Below are positions 1-13,746 of a stretch of 59,260 nt of DNA, one piece after another. The position numbers and the translations under genes were made by a program. The first letter of the stretch is position 1. Every line of letters starts with the position of its first letter. Location: NCBI GenBank assembly GCA_003132665.1, contig PKYN01000018.1, positions 191,404 through 250,663 on the forward strand. Reading direction: 5' to 3'. The notes beneath the pieces are model-generated. The model worked only from the letters and a program-made list of their open reading frames with translations, was not told the DNA's origin and searched no databases. This DNA comes from Actinomycetota bacterium (GTDB lineage: Bacteria; Actinomycetota; Thermoleophilia; Gaiellales; Gaiellaceae).

Positions 1-96
1 CAGCCCTACATGGATCTGATGAGCTGGGACGTGCACGCCGCCTACCAGCTCGACTACGACAAGATGATCGCCGATTTCAAGAAGGACATGGGCTAG
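1..96 (+). CDS. C-terminal end of an unidentified protein (partial)
   Basis: An open frame enters from the left edge and closes with TAG after 31 codons. The visible tail contains SWDVHAAYQLDYDKM and ends in KKDMG; it is charged and soluble-looking. I do not recognise the family from this fragment. It runs toward ppdK, which lies on the other strand, and a GC-rich hairpin separates the two 3' ends. Confidence 0.55.
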   Translation, partial: QPYMDLMSWDVHAAYQLDYDKMIADFKKDMG

Positions 97-185
97 ACCA
101 CCCGAGACAGGCCGCCGGTGGCTCGGCGCGAGGACGTGATCGCGGAGCCTTCAAGGCGGCGGTACAGGCGCACGGGAAACAAACA

Positions 186-211
186 GGGGCGCCGTCTTTC
201 GGCGGCGCCCC
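186..211. terminator. GC-rich hairpin between convergent genes
   Basis: GGGGCGCCG (186-194) and CGGCGCCCC (203-211) form a perfect 9-bp stem with an 8-nt loop. It lies between the converging ends of the unknown gene and ppdK, where a terminator serving both strands is expected. There is no T-tract, so intrinsic termination is inferred only from position and stem strength. Confidence 0.5.
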
Positions 212-237
212 AGGTACTACCTCTGCGCTTCTACGCG

Positions 238-2859
<2,622 letters not shown>

Positions 2860-3241
2860 CTATCTGTCCCTTTCTCTCGTGTTTACGCGCCGACGTCGAG
2901 TCCGTGGCGATGGCTTTGTAGAAGAAACCTGCCCACCAAATCGGTGGTTTGGCAGCGCGGGCGCTCGGCCCGAAAGGCTCCCGAAAAGAATGCGCACGCC
3001 AACCGCACTACGGCGGCGCGCGAGCGAAGCGCCTCTGCGCTCATGTCTCCTGCCATTGTCACAGCTCGACGGTTGTTCGAACGACGCCGCCCCTTCAGGG
3101 GGCGCCCTCATGGCAAAGAAGTATCAAAGACGGCCCTGGCCCGGGGGAGAGAACCGTAGTCCGCGACCTGAAAACGAAGCCGAAGCCGGTCTCCTGTTTG
3201 CGTGGGCGGCGCAGGCTAGCTACCCTCTCAGGGCAGTGTTG

Positions 3242-3276
3242 ATGCGAACGAAGAGCCAGACCCTCCTGCTTAGCTT

Positions 3277-3292
<16 letters not shown>
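3242..3292 (+). CDS. leu operon leader peptide (leuL-like)
   Basis: A 16-codon ORF reading MRTKSQTLLLSLATAG starts with ATG, has a weak AGGG ribosome site 8 nt upstream, and stops at TAA (3290-3292). Four of its 16 residues are leucine, grouped as LLLSL and using four different Leu codons (CTC, CTG, CTT, TTG). The leu cluster is followed at once by a strong hairpin and then a GC hairpin with six T residues, all just before leuA. This is the classic layout of ribosome-mediated transcription attenuation by leucyl-tRNA charging. The role is inferred from composition and position. Confidence 0.75.
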
Positions 3293-5659
<2,367 letters not shown>

Positions 5660-5843
5660 TCAGCCTCTCCCCCCATAGCCGCGCTTCGAGTGGCTAGTTC
5701 GTTGCGCCGCATCCTAGAGAATCCAAGCACCATTTGGGTAGCAGAGCAGATGATTCGGATAGCCGCGCCGGTTTCCTGCCTATGAGCGGTTGCGCGGCCG
5801 GCTGAAAACTAATCGTTCGCGGAGTGAAGTAGTACCGGCAGGG

Positions 5844-5849
5844 TACGAT
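5844..5849 (+). promoter_or_regulatory. -10 element of leaderless sortase gene
   Basis: TACGAT lies 6 nt before GTG 5856. No Shine-Dalgarno sequence is present, and the spacing matches several other genes in this window, so transcription probably begins at or next to the start codon. Confidence 0.5.
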
Positions 5850-5855
5850 CGCAAG

Positions 5856-6608
5856 GTGTCCAGCGAGAACTCAGAGCGAGCTGCCTTCGAGAACGGCGTG
5901 GATGAGCCGGTGACTGGCAGGCGCGGTTCGCGGAGGCGCCGCGTCGTCAGCCGGATGGGGCTCGTGATCGCGGCTCTGGGAGCCGTCCTCGTCGTCTGGG
6001 CGATAGTCATCCTCTTTTTCGGCGATCCCGTCACCGCCCTCTACCAAGACTGGCGACAGCATCAGCTGGCGGGCCAGCTGAACAAGGAGTTCAGACAATT
6101 CAGGCCGTCGACTCCCTTCGCGAACAAGAAGAACGCGGATCCGTCAACCGCCGCGATTCGCGCCGCCGCCCTACGCTTCTCTCGCGAGATTCACTCGGGC
6201 CAGGCGATCGGTCGCATCGAGATCCCGCGCATCGGCATCAGCAAGGTTGTCGTCAACGGCACCGACTGGGCTGCCGATCTGAGTCGCGGGCCCGGGCGCT
6301 ACCCGCAAGGCTCCTGGCCGGGCATGGGAAAGGTCACGGCCATCGCCGGGCACCGCACCACCTTCGGCGCTCCGTTCCGCCACATCGACGAGCTTGCACG
6401 CGGCAATCGCATCCGCCTCCTGATGCCCTACGGCACCTTCAACTATCGCGTCTTCGCGCACGAGGTCGTTCGCTCGAACGACTGGAGCATCCTGCACAAG
6501 CGCGGCTTCGACACGCTTGTTCTCTCGGCCTGTCACCCGCTTTACAGCGCGTCTCATCGCTGGATCGTCTTCGCGCGTCTGGTCTCCGTCACGGCGCCGG
6601 CGGGCTGA
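5856..6608 (+). CDS. class E-like sortase
   Basis: 250 aa from GTG 5856. A cytoplasmic basic tail is followed by one membrane segment (about 30-50, GLVIAALGAVLVVW) and an extracellular sortase domain. The catalytic triad is visible: His in IAGHRTTF (about 164), Cys in LSACHP (about 225) and Arg in SHRWIVFARL (about 234-240). Sortases cut a C-terminal sorting signal and link the protein to peptidoglycan or pilin. The short C-terminal half after the Cys and the YPQGSWPG segment resemble actinobacterial class E or D enzymes. An in-frame upstream start at 5790 is possible, but the TACGAT hexamer just before 5856 favours a leaderless GTG. No substrate with a sorting signal is encoded in this window. 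Confidence 0.88.
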   Translation: MSSENSERAAFENGVDEPVTGRRGSRRRRVVSRMGLVIAALGAVLVVWAIVILFFGDPVTALYQDWRQHQLAGQLNKEFRQFRPSTPFANKKNADPSTAAIRAAALRFSREIHSGQAIGRIEIPRIGISKVVVNGTDWAADLSRGPGRYPQGSWPGMGKVTAIAGHRTTFGAPFRHIDELARGNRIRLLMPYGTFNYRVFAHEVVRSNDWSILHKRGFDTLVLSACHPLYSASHRWIVFARLVSVTAPAG

Positions 6609-6717
6609 TTGATCGGTAAAAGCGCTGCCGAGGAAGTCTTTTTGTGCCGCCTCGCGCGCCTCGTGCGTGTATCTTCCCGAGACTTCATGCGGAGCCGATC
6701 GAAGGGATAGAAAAAGG

Positions 6718-9165
6718 ATGCGCTACGGACACTTCGACGATGAGCGGCGCGAGTATGTGATCACGCGCCCGGACACGCCGCTTCCCTGGATCAATTACCT
6801 AGGGAGCGAGGCTTATTTCGGGATCATCTCGAACACCGCCGGCGGCTACTCGTTCTACCGCGACGCCCGTCTGCGCCGGCTCACGCGCTATCGCTACAAC
6901 AACGTCCCGTTCGATTTGGGCGGGCGCTACCTCTATCTACGCGACACTGTCTCGGGCGACTTCTGGTCGCCGTCCTGGCAACCGACCCGATCCGAGCTCG
7001 AAGACTACGAGTGCCGCCACGGCATGGGCTATTCGGCGATCTCTTCGCGCCACGAGGGCATCGAGGCCGAGACGCTCTACTTCGTTCCGGTCGATGAGAA
7101 CCTCGAGATCTGGCGCACGCGCGTCACGAACAAACGCGACGCGGAGGCAAAGCTCTCGCTCTTCTCGGCCGTCGAGTTCTGCCTCTGGGACGCCTGGGAC
7201 GATCAGACCAACTTCCAGCGCAACTTCTCGACCGGCCAGGTGGAGGTCGAAGACAGCGTCATCTACCACAAGACCGAGTACCGCGAGCGCCGCGATCACT
7301 TCGCCTACTTCGCCTGCTCGGAGCCGCTCGCGGGCTTCGACACGCAGCGCGACACCTTCCTCGGCGCCTACAACGGCTGGGACAGGCCGGCCGCCGTCGA
7401 GCGCGGCGAGTCGTTCGACTCGGTGGCCAACGGCTGGGCGCCGTGCGGTTCGCATCACGTCGAGCTGACCCTCGCTCCCGGCGAGAGCAAGGAGATCGTC
7501 TTCGTGCTGGGCTACTGGGAGAACCCGGATGACGCGAAGTTCGATCCGCCGGGCTCGCAGACCGTCAACAAGAAGCTGGTCAAGCCGGTCATCGAGCGCT
7601 ACCTGCGCTCCGACGAGGCCGAAGGCGCCTTCCAGCGACTGCGCGACTACTGGTCGGAGCTGCTCGGGATCCTGCAGGTTCGGACGCCCGACGAGCACAC
7701 GAACCGGATGGTCAACATCTGGAACGCCTACCAGTGCATGGTCACCTTCAACATGTCGCGCTCGGCCTCGTTCTACGAGTCGGGGATCGGGCGCGGGATG
7801 GGCTTCCGCGACTCCAACCAGGACCTGCTCGGTTTCGTGCACATGGTTCCCGAGCGCGCGCGCGAGCGAATTCTCGACATCGCCGCGACGCAGCTTCCCT
7901 CGGGCGGGGCGTACCACCAGTATCAGCCGCTGACCAAGCGCGGCAACGACGACGTCGGCTCGGGCTTCAACGACGATCCGGCCTGGCTGATCCTTGGCGT
8001 CGCGGCCTACCTGAAGGAGACGGGTGACGTCTCGATCCTCGACGAGGAGGTCACCTACGACAACGAGCTCGGCTCGGAGTCGCCTCTGTACGAGCACCTG
8101 CAGCGCTCGCTTCGCTACACGCTGCACCGGCTCGGCCCGCACGAGCTGCCGCTGATCGGGCGCGCCGACTGGAACGACTGTCTGAACCTGAACTGCTTCT
8201 CGACCACGCCCGGCGAGTCGTTCCAGACGACCGAGAACAAGGAGGGCGGCGTCGCCGAGTCGGTCTTCATCGGCGGCCTGTTCGTGCTGGCGGCCGAGGA
8301 GCTGGCGCAGATCGCCGAGCTCCGCGGGCACACCGACGAGGCGAAGAGTTATCGCGACGACGGAGCCAAGATGGACGCGGTCGTTCGCAAGCATGGCTGG
8401 GACGGCGAGTGGTTCCGGCGCGCCTACGACTACTTCGGCGACGTCGTCGGCTCGGCCGAGAACGAGGAGGGCCAGATCTTCATCGAGCCGCAGGGCATCT
8501 GCATCGTCGCCGGCATCGGTGTCGACGACGGCAAGGCCGAGACGGCGCTCGACTCGGTCGCCTCCAGGCTGGCCTGCGAGCACGGGATCGTCCTGCAGCA
8601 GCCCGCCTTTACGCACTACTACGTCAATCTCGGCGAGATCAGCTCCTATCCGCCCGGCTACAAGGAAAACGCCGGCATCTTCTGCCACACGAATCCCTGG
8701 ATCATGATCGCCGAGACCATCATCGGGCGCGGCGATGCCGCCTTCGACTACTACCAGCGCATCAACCCCTCCAGCCGCGAGGACATCTCCGAGCTCCATC
8801 GCTGCGAGCCCTACGTCTATCCGCAGATGATCGCCGGCAAGGATGCGCCGAGCTTCGGCGAGGCCAAGAACTCGTGGCTCTCGGGCACGGCGGCCTGGAA
8901 CTTCGTCGCCGCCAGCCAATGGATCCTGGGCATCCGCGCCGAGTACAACGGTCTGCGCATCGATCCCTGCCTGCCCAAGGAGTGGGAGCGGTTCGAGGCC
9001 ACACGCGTTTTCCGCGGGGCGACCTACCGGATCAGCGTGAGCAAGCCCAAGGGCGTCTGCAAGGGCGTCACGCAGGTCGTCGTCAACGGCAAGAAGGCCG
9101 AGGGCAACCTGGTCACGCCGCAACCGGCGGGCAGTGAGGTCGTAGTTGAAGTGACCATGGGGTAG
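6718..9165 (+). CDS. GH94 cellobiose phosphorylase
   Basis: Phosphorolyses cellobiose to glucose 1-phosphate and glucose in the cytoplasm, saving one ATP. The 815-aa length matches the family. It has the N-terminal beta-sandwich (GIISNTAGGYSFYRD), the linker and the alpha6/alpha6 catalytic barrel with GRADWNDCLNLNCF near residue 483, the segment that holds the general acid Asp, then GGVAESVFIGG. The DWNDCLNLNCFS and SFQTTENK context is closest to characterised cellobiose phosphorylases rather than to chitobiose or cellobionate enzymes; this is from memory of the family. ATG 6718 is preceded by an A/G-rich GGGATAGAAAAAGG. It leads a group with a second GH94 gene and a mutarotase-fold gene. Confidence 0.93.
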   Translation: MRYGHFDDERREYVITRPDTPLPWINYLGSEAYFGIISNTAGGYSFYRDARLRRLTRYRYNNVPFDLGGRYLYLRDTVSGDFWSPSWQPTRSELEDYECRHGMGYSAISSRHEGIEAETLYFVPVDENLEIWRTRVTNKRDAEAKLSLFSAVEFCLWDAWDDQTNFQRNFSTGQVEVEDSVIYHKTEYRERRDHFAYFACSEPLAGFDTQRDTFLGAYNGWDRPAAVERGESFDSVANGWAPCGSHHVELTLAPGESKEIVFVLGYWENPDDAKFDPPGSQTVNKKLVKPVIERYLRSDEAEGAFQRLRDYWSELLGILQVRTPDEHTNRMVNIWNAYQCMVTFNMSRSASFYESGIGRGMGFRDSNQDLLGFVHMVPERARERILDIAATQLPSGGAYHQYQPLTKRGNDDVGSGFNDDPAWLILGVAAYLKETGDVSILDEEVTYDNELGSESPLYEHLQRSLRYTLHRLGPHELPLIGRADWNDCLNLNCFSTTPGESFQTTENKEGGVAESVFIGGLFVLAAEELAQIAELRGHTDEAKSYRDDGAKMDAVVRKHGWDGEWFRRAYDYFGDVVGSAENEEGQIFIEPQGICIVAGIGVDDGKAETALDSVASRLACEHGIVLQQPAFTHYYVNLGEISSYPPGYKENAGIFCHTNPWIMIAETIIGRGDAAFDYYQRINPSSREDISELHRCEPYVYPQMIAGKDAPSFGEAKNSWLSGTAAWNFVAASQWILGIRAEYNGLRIDPCLPKEWERFEATRVFRGATYRISVSKPKGVCKGVTQVVVNGKKAEGNLVTPQPAGSEVVVEVTMG

Positions 9166-9213
9166 CGGCCGGCGATCGTTTACGATCGGGCCCGGGGTCG
9201 TGAGGGTTGGCGG

Positions 9214-9258
9214 TTGACCGTGTCCCGCTTTTCCAATAAGGTCTTGCAAACGTTTTCA
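9214..9258 (+). promoter_or_regulatory. sigma-70 promoter with LacI-family operator
   Basis: TTGACC (9214-9219) and TAAGGT (9237-9242) are separated by exactly 17 nt. TGCAAACGTTTTCA (9245-9258) follows at once and fits the LacI/GalR operator pattern TGnAAnCGnTTnCA with a central CG, so it would cover the transcription start. A LacI-family sugar regulator encoded elsewhere probably represses the second GH94 gene and the gene after it. Confidence 0.65.
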
Positions 9259-9322
9259 GGCGGCTTAGAGCACTTTTTTGTCGGGCGCTCTCTACTTTCA
9301 ACCTAAGGCAGGTCGGCTCGCA

Positions 9323-11689
9323 GTGAATCCATACGGCTTTTTCGACGAAGCGGCGCGCGAATACGTCATCACCCGCCCCGATACGCCCACGCCCTGGATC
9401 AACTACCTGGGCGCCGGCCGCTACGGCGGCATCATCTCCAACACGGCGGGCGGATACTCCTTCGATCGCGATCCCCGCAACCGGCGCGTCAGCCGCTACC
9501 GCTACAACGCTGTTCCCGACGACCAGCCTGGGCGCTACCTCTACCTGCGCGATCAAGACAGCGGCGAGGTCTGGAGCCCGACCTGGCAGCCCGTCCGTCG
9601 AGATCTCGATTCCTATGAATGCCGGCACGGAACCGCCTATACGAAGATCGCCGGCGAGTACTCCGGCATCTCCAGCGAAATCTTGTACTTCGTCCCGCCG
9701 GTGCCCGAGGATGAGAAGTGCCCCTGCGAGCTCTGGGTCATGACGCTTCGCAATACGAGTGACAGGCGCCGGCATCTGCGCAGCTTCAGCTACGTGGAGC
9801 TCAGCTTCCCGGACGCTTTTAACGACCTGCACAACCTCGACTGGTCGCAGCACATCATGCGCAGCTCCTACGAGGACGGAACGATCCGCGCCGGCACCGT
9901 CTTCGCCCCGGCGACGACTTACTTCTCTTCCAGCGTGCAGCCCTACGGCTTCGACTGCGACCGCGAGACCTTCGTCGGCCGCTGTCGCGATCTCGGCAGC
10001 CCGATCGCAGTCAAGCTCGGCGAGCCGTCGAACCAGGATTCGCCGCGCGGAAACAGCATCGGCTCGCTCTGCCACGACCTGGCGCTGGAGCCGGGCGAGG
10101 AGCGCCAGATCGTCTTCGTGCTCGGGATCACCGACCACCCCGAGGAGATCGAGCGAGTGCTGGCGACCTACCGCGACGCCAAGCAGGTGGAGAGCTCGTT
10201 CGCCGCGCTCAAGGCCGACTGGGACGAGTACCTGTCGCGCTTCACCGTCGAGACACCCGACGCCGAGACGAACGCGATGCTCAATTTCTGGAACCAGGTT
10301 CAGTGCCGCACGACGCTCTACTGGTCGCGCTTCATCTCCGCCTACGAGACCGGTCTCGGGCGCGGGATGGGCACGCGCGACTCCGGTCAGGACACGCTGG
10401 GGACGATGCACAACGCCCCCGATCACGCGCGCCGCATGCTCACCAAGATCTGGGAGCTTCAGTTCGAGGACGGTCACACCTGGCACCAGTTCTATCCGCT
10501 CACCGGCAAGGGCGGGCCCGGTCACTCGACCGAGCTGCCGGACTGGCCGCAGTGGTACTCGGACGATCATCTGTGGCTTGTCATCTCGGTTTGCGCCTAT
10601 CTGCGCGAGACCGGCGACTTCGCCTATCTCGACCAGAAGGTGCCCTACGTCGAAGGCGGCCCGGACACGATCTGGGGCCACATGATGCGGGCGCTTCAGT
10701 TCACGCTCGAAAACCGCGGCCCGCACGGTTTGCCCCGCATCGGCTTCTCTGACTGGGACGACACGCACAACGTCGACCGCGGCTCGGGTAAGGCCGAGAG
10801 CGTCTTCGTGGCGATGCAGTTCTGCCGCGCACTCGTCGATCTGGCCGAGCTGAGCGATCACCTGGGCCGCCCCGAGGCCGAGCGCTTCCGCGCCCTGCAC
10901 GACGAGATGGCGGAGGCTGTCAACAGCTGCGCCTGGGACGGCGACTGGTACCTGCGCTCCTTCGACGACGAGGGCAAGCCGATCGGTATCGCCGGCGAGG
11001 AGAATCAGGCGATCAGCCTCAACCCGCAGAGCTGGAGCGTGCTCGGTGGAGTCGCCACGAGCGAGCGAGCCGAGACGGCGATGGAGTCGATGCACGCGAA
11101 GCTGAACAGCGAGTTCGGCATCGCCCTACTCTGGCCGCCGTACGAGCACGGCACCGATCGGGTTCGCGGAACGAGCACCTTCCCGCCGGGCGCCAAGGAG
11201 AACGGCGGCATCTTCTGCCACGCCAATACCTGGGCGATCATCGCCGCCGCCATGCTCGGCTGGGGCGACCGCGCCTATCAGTACTACCGCCAGGTTCTGC
11301 CGCTGGCGCGCGAGGACGCCGACCGGTTCAAGGTCGAGCCCTATGTCTACTGCCAGAACATCTGCGGTCCCGCTCATCCGCAATTCGGCATGGGGCGCAA
11401 CGCCTGGCTCACCGGCACGGCTTCCTGGACCTACGTCGCCGGCACCCAATGGATCCTGGGCATCCGCCCGAGCTACGAGGGGCTTCGCATCGCCCCGGTC
11501 ATCCCGCGCGATTGGCCCGGCTTTAGCGCCAAGCGAGTCTTCCGCGGCGTCAGCTTCGACATAACCGTCAAGCGAGCGGGCGAGGGTAACAACGTCTCGC
11601 TCGTCGTCGACGGTACGCCGGTGGAAGGAGACGTCGCGCCGCTTCCGAGCGGAAAGAGCGAGGTCACCGTCGAGGTCACGCTCTCCTAG
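9323..11689 (+). CDS. GH94 family glycoside phosphorylase, specificity uncertain
   Basis: 788 aa from GTG 9323. It is a clear paralogue of the preceding gene: both share the REYVITRPDTP, PWINYLG and IISNTAGGYSF segments near the N-terminus. In the catalytic barrel the DWND signature is changed to FSDWDDTHNVD (about 476): both Asp positions are kept and the Asn between them is Asp. The following GSGKAESVFVAMQF differs from cellobiose phosphorylases, so the acceptor sugar probably differs. The start is uncertain; an in-frame TTG at 9278 exists but falls close to the promoter and operator. The gene has its own promoter with a LacI-type site and is 32 nt from the next gene. Confidence 0.88.
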   Translation: MNPYGFFDEAAREYVITRPDTPTPWINYLGAGRYGGIISNTAGGYSFDRDPRNRRVSRYRYNAVPDDQPGRYLYLRDQDSGEVWSPTWQPVRRDLDSYECRHGTAYTKIAGEYSGISSEILYFVPPVPEDEKCPCELWVMTLRNTSDRRRHLRSFSYVELSFPDAFNDLHNLDWSQHIMRSSYEDGTIRAGTVFAPATTYFSSSVQPYGFDCDRETFVGRCRDLGSPIAVKLGEPSNQDSPRGNSIGSLCHDLALEPGEERQIVFVLGITDHPEEIERVLATYRDAKQVESSFAALKADWDEYLSRFTVETPDAETNAMLNFWNQVQCRTTLYWSRFISAYETGLGRGMGTRDSGQDTLGTMHNAPDHARRMLTKIWELQFEDGHTWHQFYPLTGKGGPGHSTELPDWPQWYSDDHLWLVISVCAYLRETGDFAYLDQKVPYVEGGPDTIWGHMMRALQFTLENRGPHGLPRIGFSDWDDTHNVDRGSGKAESVFVAMQFCRALVDLAELSDHLGRPEAERFRALHDEMAEAVNSCAWDGDWYLRSFDDEGKPIGIAGEENQAISLNPQSWSVLGGVATSERAETAMESMHAKLNSEFGIALLWPPYEHGTDRVRGTSTFPPGAKENGGIFCHANTWAIIAAAMLGWGDRAYQYYRQVLPLAREDADRFKVEPYVYCQNICGPAHPQFGMGRNAWLTGTASWTYVAGTQWILGIRPSYEGLRIAPVIPRDWPGFSAKRVFRGVSFDITVKRAGEGNNVSLVVDGTPVEGDVAPLPSGKSEVTVEVTLS

Positions 11690-11721
11690 GAGTCGCGGCG
11701 CCCAACTCGAAGGAGCAGCGG

Positions 11722-12612
11722 ATGAAGCGAGGCGATTTCCACGGTGAGGAGACGCTCGTGCTCGAGAACGAGCACCTGAGCGTCGAAGTGCTCGCGAGCG
11801 CCGGGCCGCGCATTGTTCGCCTGACGCCGTCCGGCTCGAGCGAGAGCGTGCTCGGAGACGTCGCCGACATCGGCTGGGACACTCCCTGGGGGCGCTACCG
11901 CCTGCGCGGAGGGCACCGGCTCTGGTGGGCGCCCGAGAATCCTCCGCTCACCTCGGCGCCGGATGAGGGCGATCTGCTCGTAAGCGAAGGCAAGCGAGGA
12001 CTTAGCCTCGAACGGCTCGAGCCTCAGTCCGGTCTGCGCAAGCTGATGGAGGTCGAGCTCGCCGCCGATCGTGCGGCTTTGACGGTCAGGCACCGCATCC
12101 GCAACGAGCACGAGGAGGCGGTGGAGCTGGCTCCCTGGGCGATAACGATTCTGCCGCTGGGTGGTATCGCGCTGCTGCCTCAGCAGCGCGGGCCGATCGG
12201 GGAGAGTGAGTTTCTGCCCAATCGAGCGCTCGTGCTTTGGCCCTATAGCTCGGTATCGGATCCTCGGTTGGAGCTGGGCGACGAGCTGGTGCTCGTGCGC
12301 GCCGCCGCCGCGGCGCCGTTCAAGATCGGATATCTCAATCGCGCCGGCTGGGCGGCCTATCTCAGGGGCGACGTGCTTTTTTGCAAGCGCTTCGATCCGC
12401 AGCCGGAACACACCCACGCCGATCTCGGCTCGAACGTTGAGGTCTACTGCAACGACCGTTTGCTCGAGCTCGAGACGCTGGCGCCGCTGTCCCTACTGGA
12501 GCCCGGCGCCGAGGCGGCGCACGAAGAGCGCTGGGAGCTGCACCAAGTCGGCGGCGTCGATTCGAGCGCCGCAGGGCTGTCGGCGCTGGCGACCGGTCTC
12601 GGTCTGCTCTAG
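11722..12612 (+). CDS. galactose-mutarotase-fold protein (DUF4380-like)
   Basis: 296 aa, mostly predicted beta strand. The sequence begins like aldose epimerase relatives (LVLENEHLSVEVLASAGPRIVRL) and has RLRGGHRLWWAPE near residue 60, a pattern I associate with DUF4380 mutarotase-like proteins. Ribosome site GAAGGAG precedes ATG 11722. It follows the second GH94 gene by 32 nt and is very likely cotranscribed. A mutarotase would fit by equilibrating the anomers of glucose released by phosphorolysis, but the catalytic His/Glu set of GalM is not obvious, so binding or another carbohydrate role is possible. Confidence 0.75.
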   Translation: MKRGDFHGEETLVLENEHLSVEVLASAGPRIVRLTPSGSSESVLGDVADIGWDTPWGRYRLRGGHRLWWAPENPPLTSAPDEGDLLVSEGKRGLSLERLEPQSGLRKLMEVELAADRAALTVRHRIRNEHEEAVELAPWAITILPLGGIALLPQQRGPIGESEFLPNRALVLWPYSSVSDPRLELGDELVLVRAAAAAPFKIGYLNRAGWAAYLRGDVLFCKRFDPQPEHTHADLGSNVEVYCNDRLLELETLAPLSLLEPGAEAAHEERWELHQVGGVDSSAAGLSALATGLGLL

Positions 12613-12622
12613 GCGGCGCCCC

Positions 12623-13021
12623 TCAAGCCAACTTGGAGACGAACGTCAGGACGACTCCGCCGGCAACCAGGAAGACGCCCAGCGCGAGGCCGAGATGCCC
12701 GTAGGAAGACGGAGAGCCGATCGAGAGGTTGTGGTCGGTCAAGAAGAGCCCCGTGCGAGCCAGTATCGCCGCGACTGCGGCGAACGAGGCGAGCGACGCG
12801 ATCTGGTGGACCGACGAGTCTTTCGCGTAGCCGCGAACAATGCGAGCGACGCCGAGTACGACGATCAGCGCGGCGAAGACAAGCATCGCGGTGCCGAAGC
12901 GGGTACCGGCGATGTTGAGCGTCGCGCTCTCGTTTCCTGCGAGATGGGCGGTCAGCAAATCCTGGCGGGAGCCCAGCGCGATGAGGCCGCCGCCGAGAAC
13001 GAGTACAAACCCAGCTAGCAC
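12623..13021 (-). CDS. small four-helix membrane protein
   Basis: 132 aa from GTG 13021, the only standard start after the upstream stop; a longer form from 13204 would overlap the hydrolase gene. Four hydrophobic segments are visible at about residues 1-17, 42-62, 76-95 and 110-129, with a short acidic or polar loop between the first two. No family is recognised. It lies 59 nt downstream of the hydrolase gene and may belong to the same transcript. No ribosome site is visible, so the start is uncertain. Confidence 0.6.
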   Translation of the reverse strand: MLAGFVLVLGGGLIALGSRQDLLTAHLAGNESATLNIAGTRFGTAMLVFAALIVVLGVARIVRGYAKDSSVHQIASLASFAAVAAILARTGLFLTDHNLSIGSPSSYGHLGLALGVFLVAGGVVLTFVSKLA

Positions 13022-13080
13022 TCGCAGGAGTATGCCGGACGCGACGATCGGCCGCTCGCGCTGAAAGCGCGTCGATCGCG

Positions 13081-13746
13081 CTAGCCGGCTGCTCGGCCGC
13101 TCAGGTGAAGCGAGAACCAGTCGCGCGCCAGCGCGGCTACTTCCTCCAGCGCTCCCGGCTCTTCGAACAGGTGCGTCGCCCCCGGGACTATCGCGAGCTT
13201 GCACTTGGTTGCGAGCTCCGTGGCGGCGCGCTCGTTGAGATCTAGCACCACGGAGTCCCTCTCACCGACGATCAGCAGCGTAGGAGCGCTTACGTGCCGA
13301 AGTGCTTTACCGGCGAGATCGGGCCGGCCGCCACGCGAGACTACGGCTTTGATCAGCTCCGGCCGTCCTGCGGCGGCCAGGAGAGCTGCGCCGGCGCCGG
13401 TGCTCGCTCCGAACAGGCCGAGCGGGAGAGACGTCGTTCCTTCGTTGGCATGCAACCAGACCGTCGCAGCGAGGAGTCGATCGGCCAGCATCGGGATATC
13501 GAAGCGGAGGGCGCCGGTGCGGGAATCCTCTTTTTCCTCGCGCTCGCTCAAGAGGTCGATCAGCATCGTGGCCAGCCCGGCGTGCTCCAACACGGCGGCG
13601 ACGTGACGGTTACGCGGGCTGAAGCGGCTGGAGCCCGAGCCGTGAGCAAAGAGGACGATTCCACCGGCGCGCTCCGGGATGCGCAGCGTCCCGGCAAGTC
13701 GCACCTCGCCGACCGGAATGGCCACCGCTCTCTCTCGCGCCGTCAT
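13081..13746 (-). CDS. dienelactone-hydrolase-like alpha/beta hydrolase
   Basis: 221 aa. It has the oxyanion segment FAHGSGSSR (about 34-42), nucleophile elbow GASTGAG (Ser near 116), acid VGERDSVV (about 163) and catalytic His in GATHLFEE (about 192). This is the short family often found next to, or fused with, a phosphoribosyltransferase in actinobacteria. Here its ATG overlaps the stop of that transferase by 4 nt (13743-13746), so the two are translationally coupled. The substrate is unknown. Confidence 0.88.
   Translation of the reverse strand: MTARERAVAIPVGEVRLAGTLRIPERAGGIVLFAHGSGSSRFSPRNRHVAAVLEHAGLATMLIDLLSEREEKEDSRTGALRFDIPMLADRLLAATVWLHANEGTTSLPLGLFGASTGAGAALLAAAGRPELIKAVVSRGGRPDLAGKALRHVSAPTLLIVGERDSVVLDLNERAATELATKCKLAIVPGATHLFEEPGALEEVAALARDWFSLHLSGRAAG

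Noticed and set aside
2927-2955. Inverted repeat CTGCC/GGCAG with CACC/GGTG in the ppdK-leuA gap
   Set aside because: The stem is interrupted and has no link to a promoter or terminator; it could be chance in GC-rich DNA.
6609-6717. Possible CelR/CebR-like operator before the first GH94 gene
   Set aside because: Only the central AGCGCT matches and the flanks do not form a palindrome.
6937-9249. 770-aa open frame antisense to the first GH94 gene
   Set aside because: Mirror of a clear GH94 coding sequence, with composition typical of antisense GC-rich DNA.
9113-11095. 660-aa open frame antisense to the second GH94 gene
   Set aside because: Same reason; it also overlaps the promoter and operator region.
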